Below are positions 55,653-63,853 of a DNA stretch of 64,000 nt, in pieces. The notes beneath the pieces were generated by a model. The model saw only the letters and a list, made by a program, of their open reading frames with translations, searched no databases and was not told the origin of the DNA. A program made the translations under genes and the position numbers. Every line of letters starts with the position of its first letter. The first letter of the stretch is position 1. Location: positions 26,246 to 90,245 of the IMG/VR virus record IMGVR_UViG_3300043775_000927; one strand, written 5' to 3'. The stretch is from a virus.

Positions 55653-57269
55653 ACATTTTCCAATTTCAGGAAACCAAAGAACTTCTAGTTGAGACCTATA
55701 GAAACATTCAATAGCTTCTTCCTGTGTTTCTATCAGAGGATCTCCTGCCAGATTAAAACTGGTATTCAATAATGCAGGACATCCAGTCTCATCATAGAAG
55801 TTTAATAACAATTCTTTCATATGTGGAATTTCGTCGTCAACAGTTTGTATTCTACAACTATTATCGACATGAACAATACCCGGAATAACATTTGTTCTTT
55901 TGCAGCTGAAAGAAATTGTCATAAATTCTGATTTGTCCAAACCATGAGTTTCGAAATATTCTTGGAAATATTCTTTTAAAATAAATCCAGCGAATGGTCT
56001 ATACCACTCTCTTTGTTTGATGATATTAACTATTTCTTTTGCGTTTGGATTACGAGCATCGAATAGAATAGATCTATTACCAAGAGCTCTTGGCCCAGCT
56101 TCTGCCATGCCATTATACACCGCAACGGTTTTCTGGTTTATTAAATGACGAACTATATCCTGCGTAGTGCAGTCGTTTCCGATATTTTTGGGTTTTACAT
56201 TCTTTCCGTGGAAAAATGTATGTTTTAATTTTGTTCTAGTATTATCTTGGGTTAAAGATCTGTGTAATAACATAGCAGCGCCGATACTATTACCAGTATC
56301 ATCAGCCAGAGGCTCGAAATAAAATTCAACCTCTGGTAAATTTCTGATAAGATATTCGTTACACACAACGTTCAAAGCGTAACCGCCAGTAATACATACC
56401 TGTTTTATACCAGTTTTTCTCACCCATTGAGAAACCATATCCAATACTTGTTCTTGCGTTTGTTTCTGGACTTGATATGCATAGTCCGCATAAAATTGGT
56501 AGTTGTCTTTGCGCAGATCAAAGTTTATATTGTTTTCATATTCTTTAAATAAAGTAGACTCAACGTAATCTACTACAAAATTATCATGCAAAAACAAATT
56601 ATCAACTGGACGATTGTTTTGGAAAAAATTAATAAATTGTTTATCTTTTCCATAAGATGCCAATCCCATTGTTTTACCATTTTCTAATGGGCATTGACCT
56701 ATTAGGGTCGTAGCTGATTCGTAAACTTTAACAATACTCATATTACTATCAGCGTTGAACGAAAATTTAGTTTGATTGTTAAATTTATTTAATAGTGTAG
56801 GGAATTTATCATAAAACCCTTTTTCTGTATTATGTATCCAATAATTTTTATGTAACGTTCGGAAATTACAAGGATACGACGCTTCAAATACAGTTTCAGC
56901 TTCTCTTACTAATCCTTCAATAGCAGCGCCATTTCTATCAATAACAAAAACCAAACAATTCTCGAATCCACTATTATAAAATGCTTGGCTTGCATGACAT
57001 AAATGATGCGAAGAAGTGTAATCTTTAATTTCTGTTCCGAAAATTCTTTTATAAGATTTATAGAATGTATATTCACTATCGTGATGGTCGCAGAGGGCGA
57101 AATAATCTATATCCTTGTGATGTTTTAGTATTTCATCAACAGAAGAAACTGCAGTTAAGGCACGTTTTTGCCTAACAAGTCTTTCTTCTTTGAAGAATAA
57201 TTTTATTTCGCCATCTTGCAACAATACAGCGCTACTATCATGATAGCCAGTAACACCTACAATTTTCAT
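55641..57269 (-). CDS. NodU/CmcH-family carbamoyltransferase
   Basis: 542 aa. GVTGYHDSSAVLL start, HLCHASQAFY (His metal site) and VFVIDRNG in the Kae1-like domain; YNGMAEAGPRALGNRSIL and the C-terminal YrdC-like portion with LLNTSFN. These enzymes carbamoylate hydroxyl groups of sugars or antibiotics. In a phage the target may be DNA bases or a glycan. Confidence 0.87.
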   Translation of the reverse strand: MKIVGVTGYHDSSAVLLQDGEIKLFFKEERLVRQKRALTAVSSVDEILKHHKDIDYFALCDHHDSEYTFYKSYKRIFGTEIKDYTSSHHLCHASQAFYNSGFENCLVFVIDRNGAAIEGLVREAETVFEASYPCNFRTLHKNYWIHNTEKGFYDKFPTLLNKFNNQTKFSFNADSNMSIVKVYESATTLIGQCPLENGKTMGLASYGKDKQFINFFQNNRPVDNLFLHDNFVVDYVESTLFKEYENNINFDLRKDNYQFYADYAYQVQKQTQEQVLDMVSQWVRKTGIKQVCITGGYALNVVCNEYLIRNLPEVEFYFEPLADDTGNSIGAAMLLHRSLTQDNTRTKLKHTFFHGKNVKPKNIGNDCTTQDIVRHLINQKTVAVYNGMAEAGPRALGNRSILFDARNPNAKEIVNIIKQREWYRPFAGFILKEYFQEYFETHGLDKSEFMTISFSCKRTNVIPGIVHVDNSCRIQTVDDEIPHMKELLLNFYDETGCPALLNTSFNLAGDPLIETQEEAIECFYRSQLEVLWFPEIGKCLTK

Positions 57270-57284
57270 AATATACCTTTATTC

Positions 57285-57947
57285 TTAACCTACACGAGCA
57301 GCCTGGAAATGCATACCGTCTGGTCTTGACCATGGACCACCCCAAACCCAACCTTCTTCTTTGAAGGCTTTGACGATAAGAGAGTTTTCTGTGAATGAAT
57401 ACTTATTGTATCCAGGTTTCTTGCCAAGAGCGTTATACGGAGCAGCAATATCAATAGCCAAACCGAATGCATGAGTAGACAGAGAATGTCCACCACGCAT
57501 GTTACGAATATTCCATGAACCTGAGAATACGTGTAGTTGTTGCGCTTTGATCTTATCGTAATCTCTGCCGTTCTCGTCCCATACGTATGTTAGAACACGA
57601 ACAAGAGAGTCAGCGCAAATCTTATTCATCCAGCACTTGGTGATCTTAATATCATCCATCCACATAGTATATGGTAGATTAACAGAAACCATATTCTTTT
57701 TAAATGTTCCGCCATAGTCTGGTGTGCCGAACTTCTTACGTAGTTCTGTTTGTAGAGGCCAGACATTCTTTTTTAACTTAGATACAGTAGGAACTTGCGA
57801 CTCTTTAACTGTATTTGTTACGTCAATGTGACCTTCTTCTTTGGCATCTTTGACAGCAACTTCGGTGGTGTATAATTTACCGTCGTATACGAATGTTTCT
57901 TTTCCTGCTTTCTTCGCAGCAGCAAATGCTTCTTTAAATGTAGCCAT
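57285..57947 (-). CDS. M15-type peptidoglycan peptidase (endolysin candidate)
   Basis: 220 aa, no signal peptide. SLSTHAFGLAIDI (H/D) and DGMHFQ (H) supply the zinc site of L-Ala-D-Glu/D-Ala-D-Ala peptidases. An N-terminal segment (1-65) could bind the wall. With the spanins and holin candidate at 60-62 kb it would complete lysis. Confidence 0.82.
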   Translation of the reverse strand: MATFKEAFAAAKKAGKETFVYDGKLYTTEVAVKDAKEEGHIDVTNTVKESQVPTVSKLKKNVWPLQTELRKKFGTPDYGGTFKKNMVSVNLPYTMWMDDIKITKCWMNKICADSLVRVLTYVWDENGRDYDKIKAQQLHVFSGSWNIRNMRGGHSLSTHAFGLAIDIAAPYNALGKKPGYNKYSFTENSLIVKAFKEEGWVWGGPWSRPDGMHFQAARVG

Positions 57948-57969
57948 GATAATCTCCTGAAATAAAAAA

Positions 57970-57989
57970 GGGAGAGCCGAAACTCTCCC
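57970..57989 (-). terminator. intrinsic terminator after hsp20
   Basis: Minus strand GGGAGAG/CTCTCCC stem, then TTTTTTATTT, between the hsp20 stop and the endolysin gene. Confidence 0.88.
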
Positions 57990-58001
57990 CTATTTAGAAG
58001 A

Positions 58002-58457
58002 TTACTTGATGTCTACTTTCTTCGGCTTCTTTTCCTCTGGAACTACGTTCTCTAGGAAAATCTTAAGCATACCATTAACATATTCTGCGTTCTTCACTTC
58101 AACCGTGTCAGCAAGAGTAAACTTGCGGGTAAACATACGATCAGCAATCCCCTTCCATAGATACTGGACTGGATTGTCAATGGGATCAATCTCGTCGACA
58201 GTAAATCCACCCTTAACTACGAGAGTGTTATTAGCTAATTCGATATCTAGATTATGCTTACCAAAACCAGCCACAGCCAATTCAATGCTGTAGTTGTTAT
58301 CATCAATCTTTACGATATTATATGGAGGCCAGTTTGGGGAGTTGTTTAGGATTGCCTTGGTGTAGGTATCATTAACATTAGTTAGAGTGTCTAGAACCTT
58401 ATCAAAACCTACAAAATGCTTGTTTAGATTGGACAAATTGAAAACATCGTTTGTCAT
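58002..58457 (-). CDS. small heat-shock protein Hsp20
   Basis: 151 aa IbpA-like alpha-crystallin domain: YSIELAVAGFGKHNLDIEL, VVKGG, RKFTLADTVEV and NGMLKIFL. Many T4-like cyanophages carry hsp20; it may help fold virion or membrane proteins. It has its own promoter and terminator. Confidence 0.92.
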   Translation of the reverse strand: MTNDVFNLSNLNKHFVGFDKVLDTLTNVNDTYTKAILNNSPNWPPYNIVKIDDNNYSIELAVAGFGKHNLDIELANNTLVVKGGFTVDEIDPIDNPVQYLWKGIADRMFTRKFTLADTVEVKNAEYVNGMLKIFLENVVPEEKKPKKVDIK

Positions 58458-58512
58458 TTAATTCTCCTTTAGAGCGAGTTTAAGATTGCGTTCCATTAGG
58501 CAACGCAGACAT

Positions 58513-58541
58513 AATATAATATGAGAAGAGGGGAAAGTCAA
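58513..58541 (-). promoter_or_regulatory. sigma70-type promoter for hsp20
   Basis: Minus strand TTGACT (58541-58536), 17-nt spacer, TATATT (58518-58513). The -35 box lies within the pmoC terminator hairpin. Confidence 0.75.
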
Positions 58542-58553
58542 CGCCTTCCCCTC
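58528..58553 (-). terminator. hairpin after pmoC
   Basis: Minus strand GAGGGGAA/TTCCCCTC 8-bp stem just after the pmoC stop, followed by TTCTCATATT. A likely terminator; the T-run is weak. Confidence 0.6.
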
Positions 58554-58560
58554 AACTTTT

Positions 58561-59328
58561 TTATTCTGCTAGTAACTTAACGCCATCACGCCCTAGCAAA
58601 GCATGAACACGTCCTAGGATTTGGAGAACAACGCCGAACACACCAAGTGCCATCCAGCCGAAGAATACGAAGCCCCAATGCAATGGTGCTACGAATAGTT
58701 CTTCCATGAACCAGAAAGTATGACCCCATTCGTTGAGTCCAACGTTTGGAATAATCATAAATGGTCCAATAGCGACAATCAAGAATGCAAGGCTGTAACC
58801 ATGTGAGAAGTATGGGATACGAGTTCTTGCATAGAAGAAAGCGCCAACTGCAATTACGCTATAAATTGGATATGACATGTAGAACTCAATGATATGACTT
58901 GGAGTAAAGTCAGTATCACGAATAACAGTCATATGCCATGTACCATCCTGTTCAGTAAAGAAGGATGCGCCCCAATAAATGGCAGCAGCATACACAACAA
59001 GCCACTGAACAAGAACTACTAGACGACGCATTTCCTCACGAGGAGTCACGGCGTCAATATCTCGATCTCTTGTCTTCCAAAGATAACCAGCAAGTGCTAG
59101 TCCTGAGACTAACTCAAGCGGAATCTCTGTCCAGAGAATAGACATCCAATATGTCTGAAACTCGGGCGCAAATGAATCAAGTCCAGCCCTCCAGCCGAAC
59201 ACTTGTTCATAGATACGGACAATGAGATAGAATGTGTTTAGAAGGGCAAGCCCAATCCACATTCCACGGAGATCAACGACATCTGACTTTGCTGCAACTG
59301 CAGCGCTTGTAGTAGTTACTGTACTCAT
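58561..59328 (-). CDS. pmoC: particulate methane monooxygenase subunit C
   Basis: 255 aa, full length. TEQDGTWH (D128, H132), SHIIEFY (H145), NEWGHTFWFMEEL (N199, H203) and APLHWGF (H217). With a constant offset of 28 these equal D156/H160/H173 (CuC) and N227/H231/H245 (CuD) of Methylococcus capsulatus PmoC. Six or so membrane spans, GWRAGLDSFAPEFQTYWM and DTDFTPSHI are typical of methanotroph PmoC, not AmoC, and closest in style to alphaproteobacterial versions. pmoA and pmoB are not in the window; pmoC-only phages are known. Confidence 0.93.
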   Translation of the reverse strand: MSTVTTTSAAVAAKSDVVDLRGMWIGLALLNTFYLIVRIYEQVFGWRAGLDSFAPEFQTYWMSILWTEIPLELVSGLALAGYLWKTRDRDIDAVTPREEMRRLVVLVQWLVVYAAAIYWGASFFTEQDGTWHMTVIRDTDFTPSHIIEFYMSYPIYSVIAVGAFFYARTRIPYFSHGYSLAFLIVAIGPFMIIPNVGLNEWGHTFWFMEELFVAPLHWGFVFFGWMALGVFGVVLQILGRVHALLGRDGVKLLAE

Positions 59329-59403
59329 ATATTATTCTCCATAGAGAAAAAATCAAGTGGTCAGTTTCGCCTTTGGTGACGGTGAAACCGCCACTCTTGA
59401 GTT

Positions 59404-59434
59404 TATTTATACTATAACCCCATACAAAAGTCAA
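59404..59434 (-). promoter_or_regulatory. pmoC promoter: sigma70-like with overlapping late box
   Basis: Minus strand TTGACT (59434-59429), 17-nt spacer, TATAAA (59411-59406), overlapping TATAAATA (59411-59404). Both host-type and phage late transcription could drive pmoC. Confidence 0.75.
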
Positions 59435-59445
59435 ATACTATTTTC

Positions 59446-59670
59446 TTAATGGAGCTTTTTTCCGAAAGTTTCTTTTGCGAAACAATAGATGTCCATATTG
59501 CGTTGATCTAGAATAAACATCGGTGTCATATTAGCAGCCTTATATTCTTCTGCTGCTTGTAACACGACTGCAAATCCGCTATCTGGTTCTTTATCGATAG
59601 CTTCCCATGCTTCTTTAACTATCTTCTCTGAAACAACTATCAAGTTTTCTATATTAGGTATGTTTTTCAT
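59446..59670 (-). CDS. hypothetical protein, 74 aa
   Basis: Starts with an ATGA overlap to the 2OG-like gene. Acidic helices and a hydrophobic centre (GFAVVLQAAEEYKAANMTPMF). Function unknown. Confidence 0.6.
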   Translation of the reverse strand: MKNIPNIENLIVVSEKIVKEAWEAIDKEPDSGFAVVLQAAEEYKAANMTPMFILDQRNMDIYCFAKETFGKKLH

Positions 59671-60299
59671 ACTATCTGTCTCATTTTTTCTATAGGAGAA
59701 AGCTGATCAGAAACATGTTGAACAAAGAACACCTGACATAATCTATCTTCTCTTGTGTTATCACCAACTCTTCCATGCCAAGTCTCGCCGTCAAAAGCTA
59801 CCAGCCTATTAAAGATTTGAGAAAATCTGGCTGTCTCTTGTAACAATGCGCCATCATGTTCATCAGAATATTCTACTGGTCTATAGATAGCCACCCCTGC
59901 GTGCATTTCTTCATCTTTATTTAAAAATATAACTCCAGAAATGACATTATTTGGATCCAGATGAGCGTTATTATCACTACGAAATGTTCCACCATATCGG
60001 CTACCCCATAATAACTCTTCTGGTTTATAGAGAGTATAATTTTTACTTTCTACTGGATAATTTTTATGAAAAACGTTTTTGACGATATACTGTAAAGAAG
60101 GATCTAATATATCATAAAACATAGATAGTAATTTTTTATTGAAATAGTCGTCAAATTCTGGTTGAACGTCTTTCATAGGAGAAGTTCTCAATCCGATACA
60201 ACTTGGCATTTTATGAAATGTTTGTTGAAGAGCGAATTCTCTAACCTCGTCTGGATATTCATAAAAATCATCAACGCAAAAAGTAGGAAATTTTTTCAT
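59667..60299 (-). CDS. 2OG oxygenase-like protein, paralogue 1
   Basis: 210 aa. AHLDPN (H-x-D), SGVIFLNKDEEMHAGVAIY and VAFDGETWHGR (distal His). Same scaffold as the products at 60296 and 61511: FCVDDFYEYPDEVREFAL opening, about 30% shared positions by eye. DUF6445-like. Substrate unknown. Confidence 0.72.
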   Translation of the reverse strand: MKKFPTFCVDDFYEYPDEVREFALQQTFHKMPSCIGLRTSPMKDVQPEFDDYFNKKLLSMFYDILDPSLQYIVKNVFHKNYPVESKNYTLYKPEELLWGSRYGGTFRSDNNAHLDPNNVISGVIFLNKDEEMHAGVAIYRPVEYSDEHDGALLQETARFSQIFNRLVAFDGETWHGRVGDNTREDRLCQVFFVQHVSDQLSPIEKMRQIV

Positions 60300-60850
60300 A
60301 TTTTCGGTAACCTTTCTAGCGGAAAAACTGTATTTTTCGGCATAAACTCTATAAAAAATACTTGCGATAATCTATAATCATTTTCTATATACCTAGTGGT
60401 GACTCTATGAGGATATCTGCTACCGTCAAAACCTATAAGTCTATTATATTTGTTTTGGAAAGTAATTACCTCTTCAAGAGGCTTTTCAAAAGATTTATAT
60501 ACAGTCGTTCCAGCTTTTGGATTTGGATTAGGTGTCAAATATATAACACCGCCCATCAACACATTTGGGTCTTTGTGTAGTAAACCATTATTGTCAGGAG
60601 AATCAGGATCATCGCTTTTTCTGAAATGAATATGGAAAGCTGTATATACTTTATACCTAACGGGTGAGTCGTAAAAAACAGAAAATAGTTTATCGCAAAA
60701 TCTGGAGAATAACTCTGGATTTATTTCAGATAGACATTGAGATCTTTTATCATATGGAGTTTGATCTTCATACTCTAATCCAAGAGCGTATTCTCTAATA
60801 GCTTCTGGATTTTCATAAAAATCATCAATACAAAATAATGGAAACTTCAT
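60296..60850 (-). CDS. 2OG oxygenase-like protein, paralogue 2
   Basis: 184 aa. FCIDDFYENPEAIREYAL opening, LLHKDPN (H-x-D), GGVIYLTPNPNPKAGTTVY and GFDGSRYPHR. Shorter than the others. Four-base overlap with paralogue 1. Confidence 0.7.
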   Translation of the reverse strand: MKFPLFCIDDFYENPEAIREYALGLEYEDQTPYDKRSQCLSEINPELFSRFCDKLFSVFYDSPVRYKVYTAFHIHFRKSDDPDSPDNNGLLHKDPNVLMGGVIYLTPNPNPKAGTTVYKSFEKPLEEVITFQNKYNRLIGFDGSRYPHRVTTRYIENDYRLSQVFFIEFMPKNTVFPLERLPKI

Positions 60851-60855
60851 AAATA
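60848..60855 (+). promoter_or_regulatory. possible late promoter box CATAAATA for spanins
   Basis: CATAAATA on the plus strand, 22 nt before the inner-spanin ATG. One base off the T4 late consensus. Confidence 0.4.
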
Positions 60856-60877
60856 CACCGTAAAAATGGAGTTTATC

Positions 60878-61252
60878 ATGAACATAATATTATCTCTCAT
60901 ATCTTCTGGAGCCATCAAGTGGCTTTCTATACTTATAATCATTGGAGGGTTAGCTGGTGGATTATATTCCAAGCATCGTCAGATCGTAGACCTGGAAAAA
61001 CAAACAGCGCTTCAAGCGTATAATATCAAACAGCTTCAGCAATCTATCAAAGACAAAGATTTGTTTATCGAACAACAACAAGCTATTTTTAAAAATAGAG
61101 ATGAAGAAGTAGCGAAATTAGAAATCCAAAAACAAGCATTAGAAAATAAGCTAAAAACAATCGAGTCTCGAATTGACGTGGAAATTGGAAAGGGCAACGA
61201 TCGTCCATCTTCTGATATCCTCAAAAATACAATTAAAGAGTTAAGCCAATGA
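60878..61252 (+). CDS. inner-membrane spanin (Rz-like)
   Basis: 124 aa from the ATG at 60878 (GGAG 6-7 nt upstream). One N-terminal membrane anchor (SGAIKWLSILIIIGGLAGGL, about 8-27) then a long coiled coil to about residue 110. Together with the lipoprotein it fuses the inner and outer membranes at lysis. It is the only plus-strand block after 9.7 kb. Confidence 0.8.
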   Translation: MNIILSLISSGAIKWLSILIIIGGLAGGLYSKHRQIVDLEKQTALQAYNIKQLQQSIKDKDLFIEQQQAIFKNRDEEVAKLEIQKQALENKLKTIESRIDVEIGKGNDRPSSDILKNTIKELSQ

Positions 61253-61524
61253 AAAAAATTATTCCATTGTTAATTGCAGTTCTACTGGCTTCTTGTAATA
61301 GTCAGGAGCAGATTGTAACATCATACAAATATATGGTCGCACATCCATCCGAGGCGATGTATTACTGTCCTGTGGTGAAACAGTTTCCGAAGTGGCAGAC
61401 TCTGACTGATTCTCAGGTTGCGAAGTTGATAGTCCAACTACAAAAGAACAACTTGACATGTAAGTCCTCTATTGAAAGTATTAGAAATTTTATTAATAAT
61501 GCAGATAAACTCACAAAACCTTAA
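61249..61524 (+). CDS. outer-membrane spanin lipoprotein (Rz1-like)
   Basis: 91 aa with a lipobox LLASC at the end of the signal peptide (C16). The gene overlaps the inner spanin by 4 nt (ATGA), as is usual for spanin pairs. Longer than lambda Rz1 but similar to other o-spanins. Confidence 0.78.
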   Translation: MKKIIPLLIAVLLASCNSQEQIVTSYKYMVAHPSEAMYYCPVVKQFPKWQTLTDSQVAKLIVQLQKNNLTCKSSIESIRNFINNADKLTKP

Positions 61525-62179
61525 ATCTATTTAATGGTGTTGGAATATTGGCGTTTATACGATGCGCAAAGAAAACGTGAGTTAGCCTTTCGCTTTGCGT
61601 GTTGTCGCCTGTTCTTCCATGGTATGATTTGCCATCAAAAACAACCAAACGATTATATACCTGTTTGAAATTAGCAGATTCTATTACAGTTTCTTTTTCG
61701 ATATCTCCATTACCATATCTGATAGGATCAGTGTTTTCTACAACTCTATAAATGGCAGTTCCAGCATGAGGCTCGGCAATAGGATTCAAATAAACCACGC
61801 CAGAGAAAAAACTGTTATCGTCTAAATGGACAGCAGTAGGTATCTCTGATTCATAGCTAGGAACGAAATCTCTATATTTGTGAGCAACGTGAAGCGTTTG
61901 ATCTGTGTTCTTAGCAAACGTAGAATTGTCTGTTACTCTGTGTAAATGGAAATGAGATCTGATCATCCATTGAACATCGTTCCTACCCATATCGTAAAAT
62001 ACAGATAGCAACTGTTTAGCAAAAACATCGGAAAATTCTGGATTAATTTCGTGTAGCGGAGCGGTTCGTCTGCCCTGACATGGCCCAATGTTATTAAAAT
62101 CCAGAGATAGAGCGTATTCTCTAATAGCGTCTGGATTGTTATAAAAATTGTCAATACAAAATGCTGGAAAATGTAACAT
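61511..62179 (-). CDS. 2OG oxygenase-like protein, paralogue 3
   Basis: 222 aa. FCIDNFYNNPDAIREYAL opening, AVHLDDN (H-x-D), SGVVYLNPIAEPHAGTAIY, VVFDGKSYHGR and HVFFAHRI. Converges with the o-spanin gene (14-nt overlap). DUF6445-like. Confidence 0.72.
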   Translation of the reverse strand: MLHFPAFCIDNFYNNPDAIREYALSLDFNNIGPCQGRRTAPLHEINPEFSDVFAKQLLSVFYDMGRNDVQWMIRSHFHLHRVTDNSTFAKNTDQTLHVAHKYRDFVPSYESEIPTAVHLDDNSFFSGVVYLNPIAEPHAGTAIYRVVENTDPIRYGNGDIEKETVIESANFKQVYNRLVVFDGKSYHGRTGDNTQSERLTHVFFAHRINANIPTPLNRFKVL

Positions 62180-62206
62180 AACTATCCTCTATAATGAAAT
62201 GAAAAA

Positions 62207-62223
62207 GGGCGCACGAAGCGCCC
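62207..62223 (-). terminator. intrinsic terminator after the holin candidate
   Basis: Minus strand GGGCGC/GCGCCC with loop TTCGT, then TTTTTC. Confidence 0.85.
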
Positions 62224-62229
62224 TCAATC

Positions 62230-62466
62230 TTATTCAGCTGGTGGTGGTGTTTCCAAAGCTGTCTTAACAGTTGTCATCTCTGTAATCTTACGCATTCCTG
62301 CCATGATTGCAGCGGCAACAATGCCAGCTAGTGGAACTACCATTGTCTGGGGAACACCCCAACCAGTTAGAACTGTAACCCAATCAATTCCTGCAACCTT
62401 CTCAGATACAACTGGAAGAACTGCCATAAGAATGGCGATTAGGTAAGTTTTATAACCTTCGAACAT
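62230..62466 (-). CDS. holin candidate, 78 aa
   Basis: Two hydrophobic spans (about 8-24 and 40-56) separated by a short polar region with a Gly-rich turn, and a charged C-terminal tail ending in PPPAE. Near the spanins. A holin or pinholin role is inferred from size, topology and place. Confidence 0.6.
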   Translation of the reverse strand: MFEGYKTYLIAILMAVLPVVSEKVAGIDWVTVLTGWGVPQTMVVPLAGIVAAAIMAGMRKITEMTTVKTALETPPPAE

Positions 62467-62509
62467 GATAACCTCCTATCGATAGATTGTCCACGAAGGA
62501 CAAAACTAT

Positions 62510-62656
62510 TTATGATAGAGTAGGCTTTCCTACCAACTGTCCTGATGCTCTGAGATATGCCATATAACTGGTTAACTCGGAGAGCGTATTGAAGATCTGG
62601 GTCTTATCAACCAACAGTCCGTCAATAGTTTTGATTGTATATGATACTCTAATCAT
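62510..62656 (-). CDS. 48-aa hypothetical late protein
   Basis: ATG at 62656 with AAGGAGGGTG upstream, a very strong site. Small soluble protein (VSYTIKTIDGLLVDKTQIF). TATAAATA at 62687-62694 makes it a late gene. Unknown. Confidence 0.68.
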   Translation of the reverse strand: MIRVSYTIKTIDGLLVDKTQIFNTLSELTSYMAYLRASGQLVGKPTLS

Positions 62657-62686
62657 GACACCCTCCTTGGTGTGTTAAAAGTTATC

Positions 62687-62694
62687 TATTTATA
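62687..62694 (-). promoter_or_regulatory. T4-type late promoter TATAAATA
   Basis: Perfect TATAAATA, 30 nt before the 48-aa gene; probably also serves the holin candidate. Confidence 0.75.
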
Positions 62695-62719
62695 TCATAA
62701 CTTGTTATTTTTGTAAGAT

Positions 62720-63853
62720 TTACAGATTTCTTTTACCTTTCCAGAAAGCAACAACGACAGGAAAACGTAGCTTACCATCAGCAGTCTTATTCTGATAACG
62801 AACTGTTACTTCCGTGCCGATATACTGCTCTTTATCCTTTAGCAGCTGCTCCATAAACTCTTGATTACCACGAACGCCTGAGTTCTGAGTAGTACCATCT
62901 TCAAGACGAATCTCAACAGATTTAGCATAACCTTCCCAGTTACCTAATCCTTCTTCAATATTGACGATAACAAACTCTTCGTCCTGAAACTCTTTATGCT
63001 TGATAAGGTTCTTTGAACGCTTACCTTCATAGGGAGAATTGGGAACACGGAGTATCTGACCTTCATAACCCATTTCGAGATATTCTCCGAGCATTTTTTC
63101 GATGTCTTGCTCGACATTAATGAACTGAGTTTGAACAGCACGAACGATAGGATAGTAACGGTCACCGAACGAATTGTAAGTACCGAAGTGCTTGCTGATA
63201 AAACTCAAACGATCCATGAACGGCTCATCCATCACACAATCATAAACATGATACTGAACCAGCTTTGATGCTTCGATATAATCAGCAGTCGTCGGCTTAG
63301 TCTTACGAACAAGCGATACAATCTTTTCAAAGTTATCACGAAGATCATGATTGTATAGTTCGCCATCAAGAATAGCATCAGGGAATGCCTGGAAGAACGG
63401 ATCAAGCGCCTCCATAATATGCGGACAAGAGGTAATAGGTTTACCCTGACGTGACTGCATACCGTTTTTGCTAATCAAACAGCGAATACCATCCAGCTTC
63501 GGTTGAGAGAAATACGGATACTGTTTATGCTTCTTATCATCGAACTTAGAAGCAAGCATACATTCAATAAACTTAGCACCCTGTTCGGCACCAGAAGGAC
63601 TGAAATGATATTTGCCCTGATGTAGCTTCTTCTCATATTCTGCTTTGACCTCGGCAAGAACTTGCTCAGCAACAGTAGTAGCGTTTGAACGACCGACATT
63701 CTTTTCTGTCGGGCGCTGCCAACCAGAAACTACAATCTTACCGTCAAGAATACCTGCATGAGTGCGATACTTCTCTTCATCGTATTCGATCCACCAAACA
63801 CGAGTCTTGCCTTTGGTGTCGATCTTATAGAGATTTTGCATACTATTAGACAT
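62720..63853 (-). CDS. ATP-dependent DNA ligase
   Basis: 377 aa. KLDGIR (K119 is the adenylated Lys), DGELYNH, YEGQILR and IKHKEF are the ligase motifs. An N-terminal extension (1-85) resembles a WGR-like domain, and a C-terminal OB fold ends in AFWKGKR. It seals nicks in replication and repair. Overlaps the upstream gene by 8 nt. Confidence 0.9.
   Translation of the reverse strand: MSNSMQNLYKIDTKGKTRVWWIEYDEEKYRTHAGILDGKIVVSGWQRPTEKNVGRSNATTVAEQVLAEVKAEYEKKLHQGKYHFSPSGAEQGAKFIECMLASKFDDKKHKQYPYFSQPKLDGIRCLISKNGMQSRQGKPITSCPHIMEALDPFFQAFPDAILDGELYNHDLRDNFEKIVSLVRKTKPTTADYIEASKLVQYHVYDCVMDEPFMDRLSFISKHFGTYNSFGDRYYPIVRAVQTQFINVEQDIEKMLGEYLEMGYEGQILRVPNSPYEGKRSKNLIKHKEFQDEEFVIVNIEEGLGNWEGYAKSVEIRLEDGTTQNSGVRGNQEFMEQLLKDKEQYIGTEVTVRYQNKTADGKLRFPVVVAFWKGKRNL

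Noticed and set aside
58561-59328. amoC of an ammonia oxidiser.
   Set aside because: The segments around GWRAGLDSFAPEF, TEQDGTWH and NEWGHTFWFMEEL read as methanotroph PmoC; AmoC is close, so phylogeny should confirm.
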